From positions 385,237 through 449,236 of the forward strand of contig NZ_VCMV01000013.1 in assembly GCF_008757455.1 (NCBI RefSeq): a stretch of DNA of 64,000 nt. Reading direction: 5' to 3'. The notes beneath the pieces are model-generated. The model ran no database searches, was not told the origin of the DNA, and worked only from the letters and a program-made list of their open reading frames with translations. This document shows positions 45,831-57,465 of the stretch, piece by piece (the first letter of the stretch is position 1; each line of letters opens with the position of its first letter). The translations under genes and the position numbers were made by a program. The DNA comes from Microvirga brassicacearum (GTDB lineage Bacteria > Pseudomonadota > Alphaproteobacteria > Rhizobiales > Beijerinckiaceae).

Positions 45831-46628
45831 TCAACCGAAGACGATGAGGCCGGCAAGGCCCGCCGCACCGACGATGATCCGCCACCAGGCGAACGGGGTG
45901 AAGCCGTGCCGGGATACGTAGTCCAGCAGGGTCCTGACGACGAAAAGCGCGGATACGAAGGCCGCGATGAAGCCGAGGACGATGATCTGCACGTCATCGG
46001 CCGTGAGGATGCTGTAGTTCTTGAGCAGGTCATACGCGAAGGCGCCCGCCATGGTCGGCATGGCAAGAAAGAACGAGAATTCGGCGGCGGCGCGCTTGTC
46101 GGCGCCGAGCAGCATGCCGCCGACGATCGTCGCCCCGGAGCGCGAGACGCCCGGCACCATGGCGAGGCATTGCAGGAAGCCGATCTTCACATACATCGCG
46201 AGCGGGAATTTCGTGGCGTCCGTGTGAGTCGCCTTGAGAGGCATCGCGTCCACCATCATCAGGACGAAGCCGCCGGCGATCAAGGTCATGCAGACGATCC
46301 AGGGATTGAACAGCACCTCCTTGATGAAACTATGAAACGCTGCGCCGATCAGCGCCGCCGGAAGGAAAGCCACGAATACGCCGATGACGAAGCGGCGAGC
46401 GTCTGGGTCGTAGGGAAGGGCCCTGGCGATCTTCCACAAGCGACCGAAATACACGGACAGGATCGCAAGAATCGCGCCGAGCTGAATCAGCACCTCGAAC
46501 GTCTTACCGTTGGATTCGAAACCGAGAAAGTGACCGATCAGCAGGAGGTGGCCGGTGGACGAGACCGGCAGGAATTCGGTCAAGCCTTCCACGAGGCCGA
46601 GAAACAGCGCCTCGAACATTTGCGACAT
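45831..46628 (-). CDS. uppP: Undecaprenyl-diphosphate phosphatase UppP/BacA
   Basis: A 265-residue integral membrane protein with about eight helices that recycles the lipid carrier for peptidoglycan synthesis. Motif 1 is [16 protein letters not shown] (12-27; E14, E18), motif 2 is PGVSRSGAT, both essential in BacA. Confers bacitracin resistance in other species. It lies 176 nt from the divergent FzlA-like gene. Confidence 0.97.
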   Translation of the reverse strand: MSQMFEALFLGLVEGLTEFLPVSSTGHLLLIGHFLGFESNGKTFEVLIQLGAILAILSVYFGRLWKIARALPYDPDARRFVIGVFVAFLPAALIGAAFHSFIKEVLFNPWIVCMTLIAGGFVLMMVDAMPLKATHTDATKFPLAMYVKIGFLQCLAMVPGVSRSGATIVGGMLLGADKRAAAEFSFFLAMPTMAGAFAYDLLKNYSILTADDVQIIVLGFIAAFVSALFVVRTLLDYVSRHGFTPFAWWRIIVGAAGLAGLIVFG

Positions 46629-46804
46629 TGTTGAAAATCCTCAGACGGGCGCCACTTGCGGGCGGGCCCACCGTGCTGTCAAGGGCGACTGCGCGCCACG
46701 CGCTCCACGCCTGCGTCAGGGACATGTGATTCACCAAAAGTCCTTACGAACTCTTAAGGAAACACGGCCTTATTCTCGCCGCCTGTTTCGCGTCTGAGAC
46801 GTTC

Positions 46805-47497
46805 ATGGCCATCCTGCATTCGCATCCTTTTTGTCCGCAATCGCGGTTCGCACGCCTTCTCCTGGGCGAGTTCGGTATCGAGTCCGAGCTCGTCGAGGAG
46901 AAGCCGTGGGAGCGGCGTGTGCCGTTTCTCGAAATCAATCCGGCCGGCAACCTGCCGGTGCTCGTGGATGACAGCGGTCTCGTGGTGCCGGGTGCGGGCG
47001 TGATCGCCGAATTTCTGGACGATACGAGGGGCCCGGTGCTGGCCGATCGACGCTTCCTGCCCCAGGGAGTGGTCGAACGGGTCGAAGTCCGGCGATTGCT
47101 CGACTGGTTTCTCGTGAAGTTCCACGAGGAGGTGTCGGATTATCTCGCCACCGAGAAGATCTACAAGCGCTTCATGCCACTGGAACTCGGCGGCGGCGCG
47201 CCCGACATGTCGGCGATTCGCGCCGCGCGGGCCAATGTGCGATATCACCTCAATTACATCGGATACCTCATCGCGACGCGAAACTGGCTCGCAGGCGACC
47301 AATTGACCTATGCCGACCTTGCGGCGGCGGCCCACCTGTCGGTGGTGGATTATCTCGGCGACGTGCCATGGGAAGAAAACGAGACAGCGAAGCTTTGGTA
47401 CGCCCGGATCAAGTCCAGGCCGTCCTTCCGCACGCTCCTGGCCGATCGGGTCCCCGGGATGGCGCCCTCCGAGCAATACGAGAACCTCGACTTCTGA
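46805..47497 (+). CDS. fzlA: GST-family cell-division protein, FzlA-like
   Basis: A 230-residue glutathione S-transferase-fold protein. The thioredoxin-like N-terminal part shows [18 protein letters not shown] and [28 protein letters not shown]; the helical C-terminal half includes [29 protein letters not shown]. The length, the HPFCPQSR opening and the neighbours (uppP, queG) match FzlA, an FtsZ-binding division factor of Caulobacter and Agrobacterium, although a catalytic GST remains possible. The queG frame begins inside or right at its stop. Confidence 0.78.
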   Translation: MAILHSHPFCPQSRFARLLLGEFGIESELVEEKPWERRVPFLEINPAGNLPVLVDDSGLVVPGAGVIAEFLDDTRGPVLADRRFLPQGVVERVEVRRLLDWFLVKFHEEVSDYLATEKIYKRFMPLELGGGAPDMSAIRAARANVRYHLNYIGYLIATRNWLAGDQLTYADLAAAAHLSVVDYLGDVPWEENETAKLWYARIKSRPSFRTLLADRVPGMAPSEQYENLDF

Positions 47498-47523
47498 CCG
47501 GCGAAGCCCTCAAGCGCGCTTTC

Positions 47524-48642
47524 GTGGCGCGCGCGAAAGCTCTCGGCTTCGACATCGTGCGCGTGACCCGTCCCGACGCCATGCCGCTCGCGCCCGAGCG
47601 GCTTCAGGCATGGCTGGAGCAGGGCTATCACGGCTCGATGGACTGGATGGCGGAGACGGTCGAGCGTCGGGTCGATCCGCAGGCGCTCTGGCCCGAGGTG
47701 CGCAGCGTGATCCTGCTCGGCCTGAACTACGCGCCCGCCACCGACCCGCTCGCCACCCTCGCCCACAAGGACCGCGCCTCGATCTCGGTCTATGCCCGCA
47801 ATCGGGATTATCACGACGTCATCAAGGGCAAGCTGAAGGAGGCCGCCGGCATGCTGGCCGCCAAAGGCGGATCGGACGTCAAGGTCTTCGTCGACACCGC
47901 GCCGGTGATGGAAAAGCCGCTTGCGGAAGCGGCGGGCCTCGGCTGGCAGGGTAAGCACACGGTCATCGTGTCGCGCGAGTTCGGCAATTGGCTGTTTCTC
48001 GGCGCGGTCTTCACCACCGCCGAATTGCCGGTCGACGAGCCGGAGACGGACCATTGCGGCTCCTGCCGCCGCTGCCTCGACATCTGCCCGACCAACGCCT
48101 TCCCGGCGCCCTATCAACTGGATGCGCGGCGCTGCATTTCCTACCTGACCATCGAGCACAAGGGCCACATTCCGGCAGAGCTTCGCACCGGCATCGGCAA
48201 TCGGATTTTCGGCTGCGACGATTGCCTTGCGGTCTGCCCGTGGAACAAGTTTGCCCAAGCGGGGCGCGAAGTGCGCCTGATGCAGCGGGACGATCTCGCG
48301 GCCTTGCCGCTGGCAGACCTCGCCCGCCTCGATGATCCTGCTTTTCGGGCCCGCTTTGCCGGAACGCCAATCAAGCGCACGGGGCGTGACCGGTTCGTCC
48401 GCAACGTGCTGATCGCCATCGGCAATTCCGGGAGCGCCGAGCTGGCGGACGAGGCCGTACGGCTGCTCGACGATGCCTCGCCGCTGATCCGCGCCATGGC
48501 GGTGTGGGCGATCTCGCGATTGCGTCCCGCGCAAGTCGACGCATACGCCGATGGACGCCTCGCCGACGAACAGGATGCCGACGTACGGGCCGAATGGGCT
48601 CGGGCGCTTTCCTCTCACCGCGTTATCGAGACTGCCTCATGA
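47524..48642 (+). CDS. queG: Epoxyqueuosine reductase QueG
   Basis: A cobalamin-dependent 2x[4Fe-4S] enzyme of ~372 residues that completes queuosine in tRNA. The clusters are bound by [16 protein letters not shown] and [13 protein letters not shown], and a HEAT-like tail ([22 protein letters not shown]) follows. The start is unclear: the frame is open from ATG 47368 inside fzlA, but conserved sequence begins near [23 protein letters not shown] 47524 is used here; a CTG at 47494, just before the fzlA stop, would include the whole first helix. Its TGA overlaps the next ATG. Confidence 0.9.
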   Translation: MARAKALGFDIVRVTRPDAMPLAPERLQAWLEQGYHGSMDWMAETVERRVDPQALWPEVRSVILLGLNYAPATDPLATLAHKDRASISVYARNRDYHDVIKGKLKEAAGMLAAKGGSDVKVFVDTAPVMEKPLAEAAGLGWQGKHTVIVSREFGNWLFLGAVFTTAELPVDEPETDHCGSCRRCLDICPTNAFPAPYQLDARRCISYLTIEHKGHIPAELRTGIGNRIFGCDDCLAVCPWNKFAQAGREVRLMQRDDLAALPLADLARLDDPAFRARFAGTPIKRTGRDRFVRNVLIAIGNSGSAELADEAVRLLDDASPLIRAMAVWAISRLRPAQVDAYADGRLADEQDADVRAEWARALSSHRVIETAS

Positions 48643-49511
48643 ACCTGTTCGTCTTCGGCTTCGGGTACACGGCGCAAGCCCTTGTCCGGTCTCCGGCGCA
48701 GCAATGGTCTCGCGTCGCCGGGACTGTCCGGGACGCCGCCAAGGCCGAGCGCCTGCGGGCGGAAGGCATCGCCGCCTGCACGTTCGAGGACGTGGCGATG
48801 GTGACCGAGGAAATCCGGCGCGCCGACGCCATCCTCGTCTCGACCCCGCCGGCCGACGGCGCTGATCCAACCTATGCGCGATACGCCGGCCTCATCGAAA
48901 AAGCGGGCCGCGAAGCATGGCTCGGCTATCTCTCGACCACGGGGGTCTATGGCGATCAGGCCGGAGGCTGGGTCGACGAGACGGTGCCGCCCGACCCTCG
49001 AAACGGGCGATCCTCGCGACGCGTCGAGGCGGAACGCTCCTGGCTCGAATTGGGCGCGCGGTCGCGCCTGACTGTTGCGATCTTCCGCCTTGCCGGCATC
49101 TACGGGCCGGGTCGGAATGCCTTCGTGTCGCTCGCACGCGGCACGGCGCAGCGTATCGTCAAGCCCGGCCAGGTTTCCAACCGCATTCACGTGGATGATA
49201 TTGCGGCCGTACTCGCCGCATCCATCGCGCGCCCGCGCTCGGCCGAGATCTACAACGTGTCGGATAACGAGCCCGCGCCGCCACAGGACATCATTGCCTA
49301 CGCGGCAAAACTCGCCGGCATTCCCGTGCCGCCGGACATTCCGTTCGAGCGGGCCGAACTCAGCCCGATGTCGCAAAGCTTCTATGCGGAAAACAAGCGC
49401 ATCTCGAACCGTCTGATCCGCGAGGAACTCGGCGTCCGCCTTCGCTATCCGACCTACCGCGAAGGGCTTGAGGCGCTCTACGCCAGCGGCGAATACGATC
49501 AGGCGACGTGA
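48639..49511 (+). CDS. NAD(P)-dependent epimerase/dehydratase-like protein (YeeZ-type)
   Basis: A 290-residue extended-SDR-fold protein. The cofactor loop is [10 protein letters not shown] near the N-terminus, and it contains [33 protein letters not shown] and [14 protein letters not shown]. YeeZ-like members keep the fold but often lack a full catalytic Tyr-x3-Lys; here S-x-T-x-V-Y-G-D is present without a clear Lys four residues on. The start ATG overlaps the queG stop by 4 nt. It converges with the acyltransferase gene, overlapping by 13 nt. Confidence 0.82.
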   Translation: MNLFVFGFGYTAQALVRSPAQQWSRVAGTVRDAAKAERLRAEGIAACTFEDVAMVTEEIRRADAILVSTPPADGADPTYARYAGLIEKAGREAWLGYLSTTGVYGDQAGGWVDETVPPDPRNGRSSRRVEAERSWLELGARSRLTVAIFRLAGIYGPGRNAFVSLARGTAQRIVKPGQVSNRIHVDDIAAVLAASIARPRSAEIYNVSDNEPAPPQDIIAYAAKLAGIPVPPDIPFERAELSPMSQSFYAENKRISNRLIREELGVRLRYPTYREGLEALYASGEYDQAT

Positions 49512-50434
49512 CGGTCCGCGCCCGGACCGAAATGGTCGATGTAGCGCGGGTTGATGTTGGCGACAGGCAGGATGACGAGCACGTCGGTGGTGCCGAAACG
49601 CCTGTCGACGACAGCGCCCTTTCCGAATGTCGCTCCAAGCCGCAGGTAGCCCTTGATCAACGGCGGCAAGGCGCGGAGCGCAGCCTTCTGGTCGACCATT
49701 TCCTTGGGAAGCAGATCCATCGCCGTTCCGCATTCGGGCAAGGCCGAGGCTTCCCACTCGCCGGTGGCGCTGGCGAAATGGTGGAGGAAGCTCAACGGCA
49801 GGGAGAGCTTGCCCGGATCGGTGCCCTCAAGGCTGGCGCAGCCGATCATGACGTCGATGCGATGGTGCAGGACGTAGGCCCAGATGCCGTGCCAGAGCAA
49901 TTCGACCGTGCGCTTGTTGCGGAAAGGCTTGAGGACGCAGGAGCGGCCGAGTTCCAGAAAACGCAAATTTGGATGGGCGCGGATCATCGGCGCCAGATCG
50001 TATTCGCCCGCCGTGTAGAAACCCCAATTGCGGTCGGCCACTTCCTGCCGCAGCAGCCTGTAGGTCCCGACCACTTTCGGCTTTGCCGCCCGGAAAGGTT
50101 TGGCTTTCACGTCATGATCGAGAACCAGCAGGTGATCGCAAAGCAGGTCGAAATCGTCGATGTCACGCCGTGACAGGATCGAGGCGCCGTTCGGGGCGGC
50201 CGACATCTCGTCATAGAATACCTTGTAGCGGAGCCTCTGGGCGCGGCGGATGTCGCGCGTCGTCGTGGCGAGGCGCACTTCGAGCGAACCGAGGCGGCCG
50301 AGGACCGGATTGAGCGTGCCATGATCCCGCACCGTCCGGTTTCGACTTGGCAACAGATCGCCCATGCTCCGGGGCCGTGTGATCGCGGGCTGGTATTCCG
50401 GCCCGCTGGCAGGCGCAATCGGAGAGGGAATCAT
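49499..50434 (-). CDS. OlsB-like GNAT N-acyltransferase (ornithine-lipid/hemolysin-type)
   Basis: A 311-residue protein of the GNAT-fold N-acyltransferase family of OlsB, which adds 3-hydroxyacyl groups to ornithine in membrane lipid synthesis. Visible: LGSLEVRLATTTRDIRRAQRLRYKVFYDEM, DIDDFDLLCDHLLVLD, VGTYRLLRQEVA, FLELGRSCVLKPFRNKRTVELLWHGIWAYV and GCASLEGTDPGKLSLPLSFLHH. Start ATG 50434 has GAGGT 5 nt upstream; the frame is open to 50611, which would add a Lys/Arg-rich head. OlsA is not nearby, so the product is inferred. Confidence 0.75.
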   Translation of the reverse strand: MIPSPIAPASGPEYQPAITRPRSMGDLLPSRNRTVRDHGTLNPVLGRLGSLEVRLATTTRDIRRAQRLRYKVFYDEMSAAPNGASILSRRDIDDFDLLCDHLLVLDHDVKAKPFRAAKPKVVGTYRLLRQEVADRNWGFYTAGEYDLAPMIRAHPNLRFLELGRSCVLKPFRNKRTVELLWHGIWAYVLHHRIDVMIGCASLEGTDPGKLSLPLSFLHHFASATGEWEASALPECGTAMDLLPKEMVDQKAALRALPPLIKGYLRLGATFGKGAVVDRRFGTTDVLVILPVANINPRYIDHFGPGADRHVA

Positions 50435-50622
50435 CAAAACCTCGCTCGGCCGGGGGCCGTTTCGGGGAGCATCCGCTTTTCGGGGACGATCCCCTTTTCG
50501 GGGCGAATGTTGCGCCTTGCTTCGTGACATAGGGCTCATCTTAAACGGTATTGTGACAACGAAATCCGTGGACAAAGAGGGGCTTGCCGGTTCTCGATCA
50601 AATTCTGTCACATTTCACGGCT

Positions 50623-52161
50623 TCACGCAGCGTTTGGTCGCCGATCCGCCTGCGCCCGGTAGGAGAGAGCCTCCGCCAGATGGATGCGCCGCACTTTGTC
50701 GTCTCCGTCGAGATCGGCCAGCGTCCGCGCCACCTTGAGCACGCGATGAAAGCCGCGCGCCGAAAGCCGCATTGCGTTGGCGGCATCATGGATTAACGCG
50801 GTGCCGTCGGAATCGGGTTGCGCGATCTGTTCGATCACCGGTGCCGGGCAGGCGGCGTTCGTGGAAACACCCGCAAGGCCGAGGGCGGTGAAGCGCCGGG
50901 CCTGCCGCTCGCGGGCAGCGGTAACCCGCGCCTTGACCTCCGCGGAGCCTTCCGTTGGAGGCGGCAGGATGAGGTCCGACGCGGTCACGGCCGGCACTTC
51001 GATGGACAGATCGATCCGATCCAGCAACGGCCCCGACATCCGCGCCTGATACTGCGCCATGCAGCGCTCGTTCGGCTGTCGGCGGCACACGTAGCCCGGT
51101 TCCGTCGCCTGCCCGCAACGGCAGGGATTCATCGCCGCCACGAGCTGGAATCGCGCAGGGTAAGTGATCCGGTGATTGGCGCGGGCGATAAGGATTTCCC
51201 CGGCTTCCAATGGCTGCCTCAGGGAATCGAGCACCTGCGGCTGGAATTCCGGCATCTCGTCGAGAAACAGAACGCCGTTATGCGCCAGCGACGCCTCTCC
51301 CGGTCGGGCATTGAGGCCGCCGCCGACCAAAGCCGCCATCGAGGCCGAATGGTGCGGCGCCCGAAAGGGCCGGCGGCTTGAAAGGGCGCCGTTGGCGAGC
51401 AGGCCCGCGACCGACTGAATCATGGATATCTCCAGGAGCTCGCGCGGCGTCAACGGCGGAAGAATCGAGGGAAGCCGTTGCGCCAGCATCGATTTTCCGG
51501 CTCCTGGCGGCCCGCTCATCAGGAGGTTGTGGGCGCCTGCCGCGGCGATCTCCAGGGTGCGTTTGGCGCTTTCCTGGCCCTTGATATCGCGCAGGTCGGG
51601 CAGCATGCCGGGTGATTGCATGATCGCCGGCTCGGGGCGGGACATCACCTGCGTGCCTTTGAAATGGTTGGCGAGCTGGATCAGCGTCCGGGGCGCCAGA
51701 ATTTCGAGGTCGCTTGAGGCCCAGGCGGCTTCCGAGCCGCAGGCATGGGGACAGATGAGTCCATGTTCGCGCCCGTTGGCCGCCATCGCGGCAGGCAGCA
51801 CCCCGGCGACCGACGTGATCGAACCATCGAGCGCAAGCTCTCCGAGAACCGTGAAGCCGCTGAGGGCATCGGCGGGAATTGCCCCCATGGCGGCCATGAC
51901 GCCGAGTGCGATGGGAAGATCGTAATGGCTGCCTTCCTTCGGCAGATCAGCGGGGGCGAGGTTGACGGTGATGCGCTTTGCCGGCAGCGAGAGCCCGGAG
52001 GCGATCAGCGCCGAACGGACACGCTCGCGGGACTCGGCCACCGCCTTGTCGGCGAGGCCGACAATCATGAAAGCGACGTTGCCGGGCGCGATCTGGACCT
52101 GCACGTCGACCGCCCGCGCTTCGATGCCCTCGAAGGCGACAGTTGAAACCCGCATGACCAT
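50623..52161 (-). CDS. comM: YifB/ComM-family Mg-chelatase-like AAA+ ATPase
   Basis: A 512-residue protein: an N-terminal Lon-like domain (STVAFEGIEARAVDVQVQIAPG, FMIVGLADKAVAESRERV), a MCM/Mg-chelatase ATPase core with GPPGAGKSM and LFLDEMPEFQ, and a C-terminal zinc-binding-type CRCGQ...CRRQPNERCMAQYQARMSGPLLDRIDL. ComM promotes branch migration during natural transformation in competent bacteria; in others its role is unclear. It is followed on the minus strand by the OlsB-like gene and preceded by mutS. ATG 52161 or 52155. Confidence 0.95.
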   Translation of the reverse strand: MVMRVSTVAFEGIEARAVDVQVQIAPGNVAFMIVGLADKAVAESRERVRSALIASGLSLPAKRITVNLAPADLPKEGSHYDLPIALGVMAAMGAIPADALSGFTVLGELALDGSITSVAGVLPAAMAANGREHGLICPHACGSEAAWASSDLEILAPRTLIQLANHFKGTQVMSRPEPAIMQSPGMLPDLRDIKGQESAKRTLEIAAAGAHNLLMSGPPGAGKSMLAQRLPSILPPLTPRELLEISMIQSVAGLLANGALSSRRPFRAPHHSASMAALVGGGLNARPGEASLAHNGVLFLDEMPEFQPQVLDSLRQPLEAGEILIARANHRITYPARFQLVAAMNPCRCGQATEPGYVCRRQPNERCMAQYQARMSGPLLDRIDLSIEVPAVTASDLILPPPTEGSAEVKARVTAARERQARRFTALGLAGVSTNAACPAPVIEQIAQPDSDGTALIHDAANAMRLSARGFHRVLKVARTLADLDGDDKVRRIHLAEALSYRAQADRRPNAA

Positions 52162-52247
52162 CTCGTCATTCTCCCGTCAGTTCCGCTGTGTTTAGCGAAT
52201 GCGGGTGAAATGCGATAGTGTTTCATTTTGCCGGATGCGAGGGTGGC

Positions 52248-54968
52248 TCAGGCTTCGCTTTTCAGCCGGTAGAGCGCTTCGAGTGCCTCCCGCGGCGTCA
52301 TCTGATCCGGGTCGATGTCCCCCAGCGCCTCGCGCAAAGCATCCCGCTCTACGGCGGTCGATGGCGGGCGCACCGGAACTGCGAATAACGGCAGGTCATC
52401 GAGCAGCGCCTGCTTGGGACTTTCCCGATCCGTCCGCTCCAGTTCGGTCAGGATCGTTCGCGCGCGCTCAACGACCGCTGGCGGCAATCCCGCAAGACGT
52501 GCCACCTGAAGGCCATACGACCGATCGGCGGCGCCGGGTACGACCTCGTGGAGAAACACCACCTCGTTGTTCCATTCGGTCACCTTGAGCGTCGCGTTCT
52601 CGATGCGCTCGAGCCGGTCGGCCAGCGCGGTCAATTCGTGGAAGTGGGTCGCGAACAGGGCCCGGCAGCGATTGGCCTCGTGTAAGTGCTCGATGGCCGC
52701 CCACGCGATCGACAATCCGTCAAACGTCGCGGTGCCACGACCGATCTCGTCGAGGATCACCAGCGAGCGCGCCGTTGCCTGATTGAGGATGGCAGCCGTC
52801 TCGACCATCTCGACCATGAAGGTCGAGCGTCCGCGTGCCAGATCGTCGGCGGCGCCAACGCGCGAGAAGAGCCGGTCGACGATGCCGATATGGGCCTGTT
52901 TGGCTGGTACGAACGCGCCCATTTGCGCCAGCACCACGATCAGCGCGTTCTGGCGCAGATAAGTCGACTTGCCGCCCATGTTGGGACCGGTGATGAGCAG
53001 GATGTGCCCGCCATCGATGCCGGACAGGTTCGAATCGTTCGCGATGAACGACTGGCCATCGCGTTTGAGGGCCGCTTCGACCACGGGGTGACGCCCGCCC
53101 TTGATATCGAAGGCGAGGCCGTCGTCGATGATCGGGCGAACCCAATCGAGCTGCACGGCGAGTTCGGCGAGGCCCGCTGTGACGTCCACCACGGCCATCG
53201 CCTCGGCACCGGACGCGATCTCCGCCGAGAGCCCGACGAGTTCGCCTGCCATCGTGTCGAACAATCCGAGTTCGATGCGTAAGGCGCGGTCGGACGCGGA
53301 GGCGATCTTCGATTCCAGCTCGCCCAGTTCGACGGTGGAGAACCGCATCGCGCCCGCCATCGTCTGGCGATGAACGAACGTCGCCTTCCACGGCTCCTTC
53401 AGCAGATCCTCGCCGACATTCTGCGGCACTTCCACGTAATAGCCGATCATGTGGTTGTGCTTCACGCGCAAGGTGCGGCAGCCGGTTTCCGTTGCGTAGC
53501 GCGATTGCAGGGCGGCAATGAAACGGCGGGAATCCTGTTGCAGCTCGCGCAATTCGTCGAGGTTCGGGTCGTAACTCGGCCGAACGAATCCGCCATCGCG
53601 CCGGAGCAGCGGCAGTTCATCGGCGAGTGCTGCCGCCAACCTGTCGGCGATCGCCGTAGGCAAGGCCCCCAGAACTTCGGCGGCATCCGCGAACTCCCGC
53701 GGAAGTTCGGTTTGCGCGAGAAGCGCGCCGAGGTCGCGCGCCGCGAACAGGCCGTCGCGTACGCAGGCGAGATCGCGCGGACCGCCGCGTCCAAGACCGA
53801 GGCGCGAGAGCGCACGTGCAAGATCCGGGGATCGCTTCAGAATCCGCCGGACGCCCTCGCGAAGGACATTGTTTTCGACCAGAAAGCTCACCGCGTCGTG
53901 CCGGTCGCGAATGGCGTCGGCCCCGGTGAGAGGCCCGGCCAGCCGTTCGGCCAGCAGACGTGCGCCGCCCGGTGTTACGGTGCAGTCGATGGCGGCCAGC
54001 AGGCTGCCGGCCCGCTCGCCCGAGAGGGTTCGGGTCAGTTCCAGATTGGCGCGGGTCGCCGCGTCGATGGCAAGCGCCGAACCGGATTGGCCGCGCGTCG
54101 GCGGGTTGAGAACCGGGCGGCTGCCGATCTGCGTCTTTTCGATGTAGAACAAAGCCGAGCCTGCGGCCGAGATCGCGGCGCGGTCGAACGAGCCGAAGGA
54201 ATCGAGGGTCGCAACCCCGAAATAATCCTTGAGACGGCGTTCGGCGGAGGCCGGATCGAGACCATCCCGCGACAACGGTGTGATCGACGCGCGGGTCTCG
54301 CGCCAGAAGGCGGCGAGTTCGGCATCGTCCTGAATGCTGTCCGGCAGGAGGATTTCACGCGGCTCGAACCGGGCGATTTCAGCCGGGAGACCGGGCCCAT
54401 CGGTTTCGCTCAGGGCGAAGTGGCCGGTCGAGATATCGACGGCCGCCAAACCGTAGCGCCATTCGGTCTCGGAGACGCGGCGCCGCGCCACGGCGAGGAA
54501 GAAGTTGGGGCGGCCCGGATCGAGCAGGCGCTCCTCCGTGATCGTGCCGGGGGTGACGAGACGGACCACGTCGCGGCGAACCACGGATTTGGCACCCCGC
54601 TTCTTCGCCTCCGCCGGATCCTCCATCTGCTCGCAGACGGCGACCCGATGGCCGAGGCCGATCAGGCGTTGCAGGTAATCGTCGGCGCGATCGATCGGCA
54701 CGCCGCACATGGGAATGTCATGGCCCTGGTGCTTGCCCCGTTTCGTCAGCACGATCCCCAGGGCACGGCTGGCGATCTCGGCGTCGTCGAAGAAAAGCTC
54801 GTAGAAGTCGCCCATCCGGTAGAACAGGAGGCAATCCGGATTGGCCGCCTTGATCTCCACGTATTGCGCCATCATCGGCGTCACGCGGGTGTCCATGGCC
54901 GCTGCTTTGATTGCGACCGGATCGGATTCGGGGATCTCTGGGGGTTGGTAGAGGGCTTGCGATGACAT
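52248..54968 (-). CDS. mutS: DNA mismatch repair protein MutS
   Basis: A 906-residue MutS. The mismatch-reading Phe-x-Glu is F55-Y56-E57 in [10 protein letters not shown]; the ATPase Walker A is [10 protein letters not shown] followed by YLRQNA, with motif [18 protein letters not shown] and the dimer HTH near the end. Start ATG 54968 has GGAAGG ~7 nt upstream; the frame opens to 55004. It recognises replication mismatches and recruits MutL (not in this window). The last 30 residues (YRLKSEA end) are normal. Divergent from maeB. Confidence 0.98.
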   Translation of the reverse strand: MSSQALYQPPEIPESDPVAIKAAAMDTRVTPMMAQYVEIKAANPDCLLFYRMGDFYELFFDDAEIASRALGIVLTKRGKHQGHDIPMCGVPIDRADDYLQRLIGLGHRVAVCEQMEDPAEAKKRGAKSVVRRDVVRLVTPGTITEERLLDPGRPNFFLAVARRRVSETEWRYGLAAVDISTGHFALSETDGPGLPAEIARFEPREILLPDSIQDDAELAAFWRETRASITPLSRDGLDPASAERRLKDYFGVATLDSFGSFDRAAISAAGSALFYIEKTQIGSRPVLNPPTRGQSGSALAIDAATRANLELTRTLSGERAGSLLAAIDCTVTPGGARLLAERLAGPLTGADAIRDRHDAVSFLVENNVLREGVRRILKRSPDLARALSRLGLGRGGPRDLACVRDGLFAARDLGALLAQTELPREFADAAEVLGALPTAIADRLAAALADELPLLRRDGGFVRPSYDPNLDELRELQQDSRRFIAALQSRYATETGCRTLRVKHNHMIGYYVEVPQNVGEDLLKEPWKATFVHRQTMAGAMRFSTVELGELESKIASASDRALRIELGLFDTMAGELVGLSAEIASGAEAMAVVDVTAGLAELAVQLDWVRPIIDDGLAFDIKGGRHPVVEAALKRDGQSFIANDSNLSGIDGGHILLITGPNMGGKSTYLRQNALIVVLAQMGAFVPAKQAHIGIVDRLFSRVGAADDLARGRSTFMVEMVETAAILNQATARSLVILDEIGRGTATFDGLSIAWAAIEHLHEANRCRALFATHFHELTALADRLERIENATLKVTEWNNEVVFLHEVVPGAADRSYGLQVARLAGLPPAVVERARTILTELERTDRESPKQALLDDLPLFAVPVRPPSTAVERDALREALGDIDPDQMTPREALEALYRLKSEA

Positions 54969-55120
54969 CAAGCCCTTCCTAGCAAACCCGGCCGGGTCTT
55001 TCATCCGGGGATTGGCCCTTGGGGGCCGGGGATGTGGACAAGTCTTGAGGTTTGGCTCGTCAATGCCCTAATGTCGCAGCCCCTCTTTCGGAAACGTCCA
55101 ACCATAAAGTCGCATCGCCA

Positions 55121-57409
55121 ATGACCGACACCCCTCCGATTCGCCGCAACCGCCCTACCTTCACCGACCAGGAGGCGCTGCAGTTCCATTCGCAGGGGCG
55201 TCCGGGGAAGCTCGAAGTCGTGCCGACGAAGCCGATGGCAACGCAGCGCGACCTCTCGCTCGCCTATTCGCCGGGCGTAGCGGTGCCCGTGCTGGCAATC
55301 GCGGCCGATCCGTCGCTTGCCTTCGACTACACCACCCGCTCCAACATGGTGGCGGTCATTACCAACGGAACGGCGATCCTCGGCCTCGGCAATCTCGGTG
55401 CCCTTGCGGCAAAGCCGGTGATGGAGGGCAAGGCCGTCCTGTTCAAGCGTTTCGCAGATGTGGATTCGATCGATCTCGAGATCGACACCGAAGACCCGGA
55501 CGCCTTCATCAATTCGGTGCGTTACCTTGGGCCTTCGTTCGGCGGCATCAATCTCGAAGACATCAAGGCTCCCGAATGCTTCATCATCGAAGAGCGCTTG
55601 CGCGAACTCATGGACATTCCCGTCTTCCATGACGATCAGCACGGCACCGCGATCATCGCGGCGGCGGGCCTCATCAATGCGCTGCATCTTACCAACCGCG
55701 ACATGGCCAAGACGAAGCTGGTCGTGAACGGGGCCGGTTCTGCCGGCATTGCGTGCACGGAGCTTTTGAAAGCAATGGGCTTTGCGCCCAACAACGTCGT
55801 TCTGTGCGACACCAAGGGCGTGATCTATCGCGGCCGCACAGAGGGCATGAACCAGTGGAAATCGGCCCACGCCGCCGAGACGAACGCGCGCACGCTTGCC
55901 GAGGCGATGGCCGGCGCCGACGCGGTGTTCGGCCTGTCCGCCAAGGGCGCGTTCACCGACGAGATGATCCGCTCCATGGCGCCGAACCCGATCATCTTCG
56001 CGATGGCGAACCCTGATCCGGAAATCACCCCCGAGGAAGTCGCGCATGTTCGCGACGACGTCATCATCGCGACGGGCCGGTCCGACTACCCCAACCAGGT
56101 CAACAACGTCCTGGGCTTTCCCTACATCTTCCGTGGCGCATTGGACGTGCAGGCGACGACCATCAACATGGAGATGAAGATCGCGGCCGCCGAGGCGCTG
56201 GCGGCGCTGGCGCGCGAAGACGTGCCCGACGAGGTCGCGGCGGCCTATCAGGGTTCCCGGCCCCGGTTCGGCCGGGAATACATCATCCCGGTGCCGTTCG
56301 ATCCGCGCTTGATCCACACCATTCCGACGGCGGTCGCGCGGGCGGCGATGGATAGCGGCGTTGCCCGCAGGCCGATCGTGGACATGCGCTCCTACAAGGC
56401 CCAGCTCTCCGCGCGGCGTGACCCGGTCGCAGGCACGCTGAACGGCATTTTCGAGCGCGTGCGGCGCTTTCCGAAACGGGTCGTGTTCGCCGAAGGCGAA
56501 GAGGAAAAGGTCATCCGCGCCGCGATCTCGTTCGTCAACCAGGGCCTCGGCAGGGCCATTCTGGTGGGGCGCGAGGACCGTATCCTGGAAACGGCGACGG
56601 CTGCCGGAATCGAGCTCGAAGGCCGCGAGGGCGTCGAGCTTCACAATGCCCGGCTGTCGCATCGCAACAGCACCTACGCGCAATTCTTGTACGAGCGCCT
56701 GCAACGCAAGGGATTCCTCTTTCGCGATTGCCAGCGCCTGATCAATCAGGACCGCAACCACTTTGCGGCGTCCATGGTGGCGTTGGGAGACGCCGACGCC
56801 ATGGTGACGGGCGCGACCCGCAATTATTCGACCGTTCTCGACGATGTCCGGCATGTGATCGACGAGAAGCCGGGTCATCGCGTCATCGGCCTTTCCCTGT
56901 GCCTTGCACGCGGCCGGACCGTCCTTGTGGCGGATACGGCGATTCACGAGTTGCCGACCGCTCAGGAATTGGCCGAGATCGCCATCGAAGCGGCAGGCGT
57001 CGCGCGCCGCCTGGGCTACGAGCCCCGCGTCGCGCTCCTGTCCTTTTCGAATTTCGGACAACCGAAGGCCGAGCGGGCGGAGAAAATCCAGGAAGCCGTC
57101 CGGATTCTCGACGGGATGCGGCTCGATTTCGAGTATGACGGCGAAATGTCGGCCGATGTGGCGTTGAACCGGGAGCTGATGGCGCAGTATCCGTTCAGCC
57201 GCCTCACGGGACCAGCCAACGTGCTGGTGATGCCGGCATTTCACTCCGCGTCGATCTCGACCAAGATGCTGCAGGAGCTTGGGGGCGCCATGGTCCTTGG
57301 CCCTATGGTGGTGGGCCTCGACCGGCCTGTGCAGATCGTTTCGCTGGGTGCCACCGATGCCGACATCGTCAATATGGCGGCGCTGGCAGCTTACAATATC
57401 GGGGGATAG
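55121..57409 (+). CDS. maeB: NADP-dependent malic enzyme with C-terminal phosphotransacetylase domain
   Basis: A 762-residue MaeB that oxidatively decarboxylates malate to pyruvate, making NADPH. The N-terminal malic domain includes [17 protein letters not shown] and the cofactor loop [16 protein letters not shown]; from about 430 a PTA-like domain follows ([42 protein letters not shown]) that regulates by acetyl-CoA and lacks transacetylase activity in studied cases. ATG 55121 chosen. The TAG stop is followed by a HAD phosphatase gene in the same direction. Confidence 0.97.
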   Translation: MTDTPPIRRNRPTFTDQEALQFHSQGRPGKLEVVPTKPMATQRDLSLAYSPGVAVPVLAIAADPSLAFDYTTRSNMVAVITNGTAILGLGNLGALAAKPVMEGKAVLFKRFADVDSIDLEIDTEDPDAFINSVRYLGPSFGGINLEDIKAPECFIIEERLRELMDIPVFHDDQHGTAIIAAAGLINALHLTNRDMAKTKLVVNGAGSAGIACTELLKAMGFAPNNVVLCDTKGVIYRGRTEGMNQWKSAHAAETNARTLAEAMAGADAVFGLSAKGAFTDEMIRSMAPNPIIFAMANPDPEITPEEVAHVRDDVIIATGRSDYPNQVNNVLGFPYIFRGALDVQATTINMEMKIAAAEALAALAREDVPDEVAAAYQGSRPRFGREYIIPVPFDPRLIHTIPTAVARAAMDSGVARRPIVDMRSYKAQLSARRDPVAGTLNGIFERVRRFPKRVVFAEGEEEKVIRAAISFVNQGLGRAILVGREDRILETATAAGIELEGREGVELHNARLSHRNSTYAQFLYERLQRKGFLFRDCQRLINQDRNHFAASMVALGDADAMVTGATRNYSTVLDDVRHVIDEKPGHRVIGLSLCLARGRTVLVADTAIHELPTAQELAEIAIEAAGVARRLGYEPRVALLSFSNFGQPKAERAEKIQEAVRILDGMRLDFEYDGEMSADVALNRELMAQYPFSRLTGPANVLVMPAFHSASISTKMLQELGGAMVLGPMVVGLDRPVQIVSLGATDADIVNMAALAAYNIGG

Positions 57410-57454
57410 TGCCGGCTGCTGATCGGTGTTATCCGACGATCGGTAACATAATTC

Positions 57455-57460
57455 AGGGGA
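57455..57460 (+). promoter_or_regulatory. Shine-Dalgarno deciding the HAD phosphatase GTG start
   Basis: AGGGGA 5 nt before GTG 57466. An earlier in-frame GTG at 57409 overlaps the maeB stop and lacks such a site. Confidence 0.7.
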
Positions 57461-57465
57461 CGTTC

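Noticed and set aside
53370-54965. 531-codon antisense frame opposite mutS
   Set aside because: Shadow of mutS; no Shine-Dalgarno or recognisable fold.
55001-57244. 747-codon open frame on the minus strand
   Set aside because: It is the antisense of maeB in a GC-rich genome; the plus-strand protein is a clear malic enzyme and the antisense has no domain.
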